This document shows, in pieces, positions 31,803-37,209 of a stretch of DNA of 37,209 bases (within the stretch, counting starts at the first letter, position 1; each line of letters starts with the position of its first letter). Below the pieces are notes generated by a model. The model was not told where the DNA came from, did no database searches, and saw only the letters and a program-made list of their open reading frames with translations. The position numbers and the translations under genes are program-made. The DNA is from Bacillota bacterium (GTDB taxonomy: Bacteria; Bacillota; Limnochordia; Darwinibacteriales; DTU012), in assembly GCA_012798795.1 (NCBI GenBank), contig JAAZMN010000010.1:1-37209 (forward strand), given 5' to 3'.

Positions 31803-32279
31803 ATGCGTTATATATGGATAATTGCTCTGATTTTAGCGATAATCACCTGTTGCTATCTTTATTATCAAGTGAAAATATTAAGCAGGCTGAATCAAGTTGT
31901 GGTATTTTTCATTCGTTCTACTCCTACAGACTTTCTGCTGGTTCCGGTTATTCGCACAATCAATGAGTCTGCCACGCCCAAAATTGCACTGGAATTGCTG
32001 TTAGAAGGCCCGACTCCAGAAGAAAATCTAAACCCTTCGGTTTCACCGGGAACGAAACTGTTAGATCTTAAAATTGAAAATAGGCTTGCTACTGTCGATT
32101 TCTCCTCCGAAATAAAAACAAACTTTGTTGGGGGAAGCCAACTGGAAGCACAGCTAGTTGAAGCAATCGTACGAACACTTTTACAATTCGACACCATTGA
32201 CCGAGTCGAAATTTTAATGGAGGGTAATCGGATAGAATCAATTGCCGGTCATGTGGCAATTGATCGCTATTTGCCCTAA
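31803..32279 (+). CDS. GerMN (sporulation and spore germination) domain membrane-anchored protein
   Basis: N-terminal TM then PVIRTINESATPKIALELLLEGPTPEENLNPSVSPGTKLLDLKIENRLATVDFSSEIKTNFVGGSQLEAQLVEAIVRTLLQFDTIDRVEILMEG. ATG 31803 preceded by SD AAGAGGAA (track start 31773 precedes it). Confidence 0.88.
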   Translation: MRYIWIIALILAIITCCYLYYQVKILSRLNQVVVFFIRSTPTDFLLVPVIRTINESATPKIALELLLEGPTPEENLNPSVSPGTKLLDLKIENRLATVDFSSEIKTNFVGGSQLEAQLVEAIVRTLLQFDTIDRVEILMEGNRIESIAGHVAIDRYLP

Positions 32280-32287
32280 ATCGCCAA

Positions 32288-32319
32288 AAACACACCCTTG
32301 ATCAATCAAGGGTGTGTTT
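32288..32319. terminator. Bidirectional terminator between convergent GerMN gene and gpr
   Basis: AAACACACCCTTGAT-CA-ATCAAGGGTGTGTTT: perfect 15-bp inverted repeat with 2-nt loop, flanked by A/T runs, between convergent stop codons. Confidence 0.92.
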
Positions 32320-32338
32320 ATTCTATTAAACTCAACCA

Positions 32339-33436
32339 TCAGCTTAAATATTGAAAGATTTCACTATAATCCACATTCTCATGAAAAGCACTGTTCAGCC
32401 CACCTGCTATCACATCGGTAACATCAGCCATTAATTCATCGATTTCTTTTGGAGTAACAATTAAACTGCCCATATAAGGTTCAAGAACTTCACTGAGCAT
32501 CCGATTTTTATCCTGCTCTGAAATGGGAGATGGCTGCATAGTCGGATTCAATATGCTCTGAGGGTCCATATTAAAACTCGTTTTTCTCGGTACATCTTTA
32601 TCGCGATGGATCTGTGTCGGATCTTTACCGCCGAGAACATCTAATGCATCTGATACTATGGTAGACGCATGCACAACTGTTGGTACCCCAACTGCTAATA
32701 CAGGTATGCCCAATGTTTCCTGATTAATTGACATGCGCTTATTACCCACACCCGAACCAGGATTAATTCCTGTATCAGAAATCTGAATTGTGCTGCATAA
32801 ACGTCCTACACTTCGACTTGCAAGAGCATCGACACAAATCAATGCCTTAGCCTCTATTTGACTGACCGTGCCTAAAATAATCTCACTGGTTTCAATACCC
32901 GTTAATCCTAACACGCCGGGAGAAATTGCTGATATAGGCCGTAAGCCTGTTCGCAGCTCAGGTGGGGAAAGTTCCAGCAAATGGCGAGTAACCATTAACT
33001 CTCCCACAACTCGCGGACCTAATGCATCAGGAGTTGCATGCCAATTCCCCAAGCCAACAACTAATATGGGTTCTTCTTTAGATAACCCGCTTTGTTCAAT
33101 AAACCACTTTATTTCTTTTGCCACTAGCCCACCGATATCCTTTTGAATTTCTCTATTATGCTGCCTAAGACCAGGAGCTTCAATTGTAGAATAATGTCCC
33201 GGTGCTTTACCAATCATTCTGGCACCGACTTCATTTTCTACAGTAACACGACAGATCGCTGCATTTTCCGTTTCTTCATTTTCTACTATTACTCCCGGTA
33301 ATTCCGGCGGGCCTTCCCTTTCTACAATAACTTGATGAGCTTCATCTGCCAAATCAGTGCGAACACCATATTTTTGCAGAAACTCTACCTGATAAACATC
33401 TAGTATTTCTTGGTTAGATATATTTTGTGCTCTCAT
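32339..33436 (-). CDS. gpr: GPR endopeptidase (spore protease)
   Basis: VRTDLADEAHQVI, ILVVGLGNWHATPDALGPRVV, ISPGVLGLTGIETSEII, NPGSGVGNKRMSIN. SD AGGGGGAT inside the track N-terminus supports ATG at 33436. Confidence 0.96.
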   Translation of the reverse strand: MRAQNISNQEILDVYQVEFLQKYGVRTDLADEAHQVIVEREGPPELPGVIVENEETENAAICRVTVENEVGARMIGKAPGHYSTIEAPGLRQHNREIQKDIGGLVAKEIKWFIEQSGLSKEEPILVVGLGNWHATPDALGPRVVGELMVTRHLLELSPPELRTGLRPISAISPGVLGLTGIETSEIILGTVSQIEAKALICVDALASRSVGRLCSTIQISDTGINPGSGVGNKRMSINQETLGIPVLAVGVPTVVHASTIVSDALDVLGGKDPTQIHRDKDVPRKTSFNMDPQSILNPTMQPSPISEQDKNRMLSEVLEPYMGSLIVTPKEIDELMADVTDVIAGGLNSAFHENVDYSEIFQYLS

Positions 33437-33523
33437 CTTTGAGATATCCCCCTTCAACAAGCTTCTTGCATTTAGAATATCCACTATAGATGAGGTTCAT
33501 GTATCCAACGAAAATGTGCCCTA

Positions 33524-33551
33524 TTGAAATCTGAAAAATATATGATATAAT
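33524..33551 (+). promoter_or_regulatory. Putative sigma-A-type promoter of rpsT
   Basis: TTGAAA (33524-33529), 16-bp spacer, TATAAT (33546-33551), about 36 bp upstream of the TTG start. Confidence 0.75.
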
Positions 33552-33587
33552 TATCAATAGTATTTAAAAACTGGGGGTGAACTGCAG

Positions 33588-33845
33588 TTGCCAATTATCG
33601 AATCAGCAAAAAAAAGAGTCAGGGTAAGTGAAAAAAAGAGAGCTCACAATATAGTGCAGAAGTCTGCTTTAAAAACTGCCATAAAGCGCTTCGAAACCGC
33701 TGTTAATGAAAATGATCCTAACAGTGAAGCATACTTAAAAAATGCTATTAAAGCTTTAGATAAAGCTGCTTCCAAAGGCATTATTCACAAAAATTTGGCT
33801 GCTCGAAAGAAGTCGCGGCTTACCAAAAAATTGGTTTCTATATAG
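33588..33845 (+). CDS. rpsT: 30S ribosomal protein S20
   Basis: [39 protein letters not shown]...[26 protein letters not shown] start, SD GGGGGTGA. Confidence 0.97.
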   Translation: MPIIESAKKRVRVSEKKRAHNIVQKSALKTAIKRFETAVNENDPNSEAYLKNAIKALDKAASKGIIHKNLAARKKSRLTKKLVSI

Positions 33846-33862
33846 TAAGTTCAATATTAAAA

Positions 33863-33900
33863 TCGCCCTCTTTGTTTATACCCGGGGCGCTTTTTTTATT
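33863..33900 (+). terminator. Rho-independent terminator of rpsT
   Basis: CGCCC...GGGCG hairpin followed by CTTTTTTTATT, between rpsT and convergent holA. Confidence 0.7.
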
Positions 33901-33921
33901 TATTTGGATAAATCAAGCTGC

Positions 33922-34932
33922 TCATGTCGCACAGCATGATTGCTCACACAATCTAATAATTAAGTGATCTAAAGCCTGTCTAGGATCAGCTCCAAATTTA
34001 AGCTCACTGTCAGTAATAATAATCGCCTTCAGTCCTTGATAAAGCTGGTCTAAAGTGAAGTTTCCCTGATACTTTTGTGCCTGTTTCAGTGCAAAATCTT
34101 GAGATTCGCCCATTACCTTCGCAGCATTTGAAATACTGAGACTGCCTCGAGATTTTGCTGCTAACAGTAACCTCAGCTGGCGATCTATTAAAGGCAGTAT
34201 TCTCAACGCAGGTTCTTGTTCGTCGAGTAATTGATGTAAGATATCAAGGGCAAGAGAAGTATTCTTGGCTGCTATAGCTTCTGCCATATTAAAGACCGCA
34301 CCTTGTTCAAGTTGACCCGGTGCTATAGCTGTAACAGCTTCAACATCAGATTTAGAAATCGTTTTCTTATCCAAAGCATATAATACTAACTTATCCAATT
34401 CATTTTTCACTAAATTTAAATCATTCCCTGTTCGAGCCAAAAACTCCATAACAGTTGTGCGGGAGATCTTCTTATTCTCTAGACTCAGATAATCATTTAC
34501 CCAACGAACCAAAGCTTCACCTTGAAGATTATCACATTTTATTTCAAAGCTGAGACTCATCAGCTTCTTAATGGACCTACGCCGCCGATCTAACTTAAGG
34601 AAAAATAACGCCAAGCAATTTACTTTATGATTCTCTTCTAACCAATTAACCAATTTATCAAGTAAATTAATGGGTATTTGCTCTGCATCAGTTACAGCCA
34701 CAATTTTTGTTCCCCCACCCCACGGTGCAGTTTTAAGTTCATCTATTATATTTCGCAATTCTAACTGCTTATCGACTTCAATGTTAATCCAGTTCCAATC
34801 AGGCAATCCTTCGCTTATGGCTCTTTGGTATAAAGCTTTGTATACTTCATGCTGCCGATACCTATCCGCACCATGAATTAGATATACTGGAGCCAATGGC
34901 TGGGTCTGCAATCTATCGATAATCTCATTCAT
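33922..34932 (-). CDS. holA: DNA polymerase III subunit delta
   Basis: MNEIIDRLQTQPLAPVYLIHGADRYRQHEVYKAL...FLARTGNDLNLVKNELDKLVLYA; SD GGGAGCG before ATG 34932. The track extension to 35046 overlaps comEC. Confidence 0.93.
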   Translation of the reverse strand: MNEIIDRLQTQPLAPVYLIHGADRYRQHEVYKALYQRAISEGLPDWNWINIEVDKQLELRNIIDELKTAPWGGGTKIVAVTDAEQIPINLLDKLVNWLEENHKVNCLALFFLKLDRRRRSIKKLMSLSFEIKCDNLQGEALVRWVNDYLSLENKKISRTTVMEFLARTGNDLNLVKNELDKLVLYALDKKTISKSDVEAVTAIAPGQLEQGAVFNMAEAIAAKNTSLALDILHQLLDEQEPALRILPLIDRQLRLLLAAKSRGSLSISNAAKVMGESQDFALKQAQKYQGNFTLDQLYQGLKAIIITDSELKFGADPRQALDHLIIRLCEQSCCAT

Positions 34933-34984
34933 GTTATTCGCTCCCAATATCAGATAATCAGCATTAACTATATGAATTCTTTCT

Positions 34985-37209
34985 CTATCTAAAACTATAA
35001 TACCTGCCGATAAAGCCGTTCCAAATATAAAAAGATAACGCACCATCCCGATCCGTACGCCAAATCTCTACAGTTTGTAGAGTGTTAAGTGTTTTGATTA
35101 CAGCAGGGTCAGGATGCCCAAATGAATTTGAACCCACGGATATTACAGCGTATTTCGGTGAAAGAATCTGATAGAATTCAGGTAATAAAGCTGCTTTACT
35201 GCCATGATGAGGAACTTTTAATAAATCAACCCGTTTGATATAATCACCGCTGCAAATATCAAGCTGTCCTTCTATATCCACATCCCCTGTAAATAACAAG
35301 TCTTTTCCTTGATAAGAAAGATTAATGACCAAACTGTTATTATTTATATCAGAACTTGTACCACTTACTAATTCATCCGGATGCCAAATCCATAAGCAGA
35401 TACCGCCTTTTAAAATCAGATAATCCCCGGCTTCAGCTATTTTGTAAGGTATTTCTTTTTGTTCTATTATCTTCATATATTCTAGATATGTATTAGTAGT
35501 ATGAATCTGACCGCTGTCAATAATTAAATTTACAGGAAACTCCCGTAAAACCGCTAATAATCCATGTAGATGATCCTCATGTGGATGACTGAGAATAACC
35601 AGATCTAACTGCTTTACACCTTGAAACTTAAGAAAAGGAACTATCGTATACAATCCTACATTTCTTCCACGCAGCTGCCAATAAACCGAATCTCCTCCCC
35701 CATCAATCAAAATGTGCTGGTTATATGGAGTCCTAATATATATGGCATCACCTTGGCCCACGTCTAGAAAAGTAACCTCTAAAGGACGCCTTAAAGGTAG
35801 AGGTAAACTGATTATCAATAATAAACTCAGCCCCAAAATCAACAGGCGAGTAAAGCTTTGTTTGCCTAAGAAAAGTCGAGACCTACGTCCAATAATCCCA
35901 ATTATAATAAAGCCGGCATACCAAATTATAAGCCAATCAAATGGCCAGCGCGATAAAGGAATAACATGGGCATAATCAACAAGTGCTAGGCTGAGCCTGT
36001 CAACCATTTCTATAATCCTGTCTACAATCAAACCCAAGGGAGAAATCAGAGGCCCTAAAAACCCGATTAATAAACCACCAATAAGTATAGCAATTACAAA
36101 CGGCAATACTAACAAAGTTGCTATAGGTGCCAACAGCGCAATTTCAGAGAAATAATAGGTGAGTAAAGGTGCTAAACTCAATTGTGCGGCTGAGGAAACC
36201 AACAAAGAGGATACTATTACTTTAACCAATCTACCAAATACACTTTGAGGCAGCCTTGCTGTTATTTTATTGATCAGCGGTGCCCACAAAATAATCCCGC
36301 CGCTGGCTGTAAAGGACAACTGAAACCCAACCTGCCAAACAAGATTTGGTGAAGCCAATACCATTATCATTCCTACTAAACTCCAAATATGTAAACCTTC
36401 TGCCCGATAATTATTAATCCCAATTAAACTAACTACTGCTGCCAGCCATGCGCGCCACGCAGAAGAATTAGCCCCGCTCAACAGCACATAGCATAATAAC
36501 ATAGTCAGCAAAATAAAACTTTTAGTGTTTTTTGAACAAGGCAGCAGCTGAACTACAGGCCACAAACCACCCGCCAATAATCCAATATGCATACCGGAGA
36601 TTGCCAACAAGTGACTAATACCTAATTGCTGCCACTGCTGTTTCTGATTCTCCGTAAGAGCATCTCGATCACCTAAAACTAAAGCAGCTGGTAAATTAGG
36701 CTTGAGAAGATACTCATCAAGATTTTTACTCACATAAGATTGAAGTTGAGTTAATAAACTGGTAAAACGGCTGCGTTTATCCAATACCTTAAAGACTGTC
36801 GGCTCAACCACACCATACACATTTAAACTCTCCAAATATAATCTATAAGAAAACTCATGTGGGTTGCGTGAAGTCTCAGGCTTATTTATTTCACCGGTAA
36901 AAGCAAGCCACATTCCCGGTGCAAGTATAATATCATTTGGCAGATGAACAGCTAATCTAGTATGCAATTCAGGTGATTTAACAATTATCCTCTGATAATA
37001 GGTTAAATGTCTTTGACTGATTATATGACCTGTTAATTCCAAAGGAAAATCAGTGGCCAGTAGGTAACCGGGGGCATAAACTGCCAGTAAATATCCGGCA
37101 CACATAATAATGCCGTAAAAAAAGACTTTGGCGCATTTTATACCCCGATATTCCAAATAGAACCAGAAAGCTAAACAAATCAAAAAGAAACCAAATACTA
37201 TCTGCAGAC
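34985..37209 (-). CDS. comEC: DNA internalization-related competence protein ComEC/Rec2 (5' end beyond window)
   Basis: LLAISGMHIGLLAGGLWPV (competence domain) and metallo-beta-lactamase-like DVGQGDAIYIRTP, LSHPHEDHLHGL, VPHHGSKAALLPEF. The frame stays open upstream of the track start 37183 to 37209. Confidence 0.96.
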   Translation of the reverse strand, partial: LQIVFGFFLICLAFWFYLEYRGIKCAKVFFYGIIMCAGYLLAVYAPGYLLATDFPLELTGHIISQRHLTYYQRIIVKSPELHTRLAVHLPNDIILAPGMWLAFTGEINKPETSRNPHEFSYRLYLESLNVYGVVEPTVFKVLDKRSRFTSLLTQLQSYVSKNLDEYLLKPNLPAALVLGDRDALTENQKQQWQQLGISHLLAISGMHIGLLAGGLWPVVQLLPCSKNTKSFILLTMLLCYVLLSGANSSAWRAWLAAVVSLIGINNYRAEGLHIWSLVGMIMVLASPNLVWQVGFQLSFTASGGIILWAPLINKITARLPQSVFGRLVKVIVSSLLVSSAAQLSLAPLLTYYFSEIALLAPIATLLVLPFVIAILIGGLLIGFLGPLISPLGLIVDRIIEMVDRLSLALVDYAHVIPLSRWPFDWLIIWYAGFIIIGIIGRRSRLFLGKQSFTRLLILGLSLLLIISLPLPLRRPLEVTFLDVGQGDAIYIRTPYNQHILIDGGGDSVYWQLRGRNVGLYTIVPFLKFQGVKQLDLVILSHPHEDHLHGLLAVLREFPVNLIIDSGQIHTTNTYLEYMKIIEQKEIPYKIAEAGDYLILKGGICLWIWHPDELVSGTSSDINNNSLVINLSYQGKDLLFTGDVDIEGQLDICSGDYIKRVDLLKVPHHGSKAALLPEFYQILSPKYAVISVGSNSFGHPDPAVIKTLNTLQTVEIWRTDRDGALSFYIWNGFIGRYYSFR

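Noticed and set aside
31892-32197. Minus-strand Ser-rich 101-aa ORF opposite the GerMN gene, which might suggest the gene is on the other strand
   Set aside because: The plus-strand frame has TM anchor, SD and GerMN-like motif; the minus frame is an antisense shadow.

Overview
This 37.2-kb window is a dense, conserved core-genome segment from a spore-forming, low-GC Bacillota (Firmicutes; exact lineage not determinable by eye). Nearly all genes lie on the minus strand. In transcription order (right to left): comEC (5' end off the window) - holA - [rpsT, +] - gpr - [GerMN-domain gene, +] - spoIIP - murJ - lepA - hemW - hrcA - grpE - dnaK - dnaJ - prmA - rsmE - mtaB - HIT - rpsU - nfeD-like protease - floA - 128-aa membrane protein - yqfC - yqfD - phoH - 7TM-HD (PgpH/YqfF) - ybeY - dgkA::PAP2 fusion - cdd - GNAT - era - sigI - rsgI - queA - tgt - yajC - 182-aa secreted protein - secD - secF (3' end off the window). 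I found no mobile element, CRISPR array, rRNA or tRNA, and nothing resembling a defence island. Regulatory features read directly from the sequence include a perfect CIRCE operator with a sigma-A-like promoter upstream of hrcA, sigma-A-like promoters before rpsT, rpsU, phoH and secD, and several rho-independent terminators. The items most worth a second look are: (i) a minimal SigI/RsgI pair between era and queA, with a conserved Asn-Pro site and a possible SigI-type promoter; (ii) a fused DgkA-PAP2 protein; (iii) an undescribed 128-aa membrane-anchored protein in the nfeD-floA operon; (iv) a secreted 182-aa protein between yajC and secD. I do not see strong evidence for a wholly new system. 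These are modest, testable leads.
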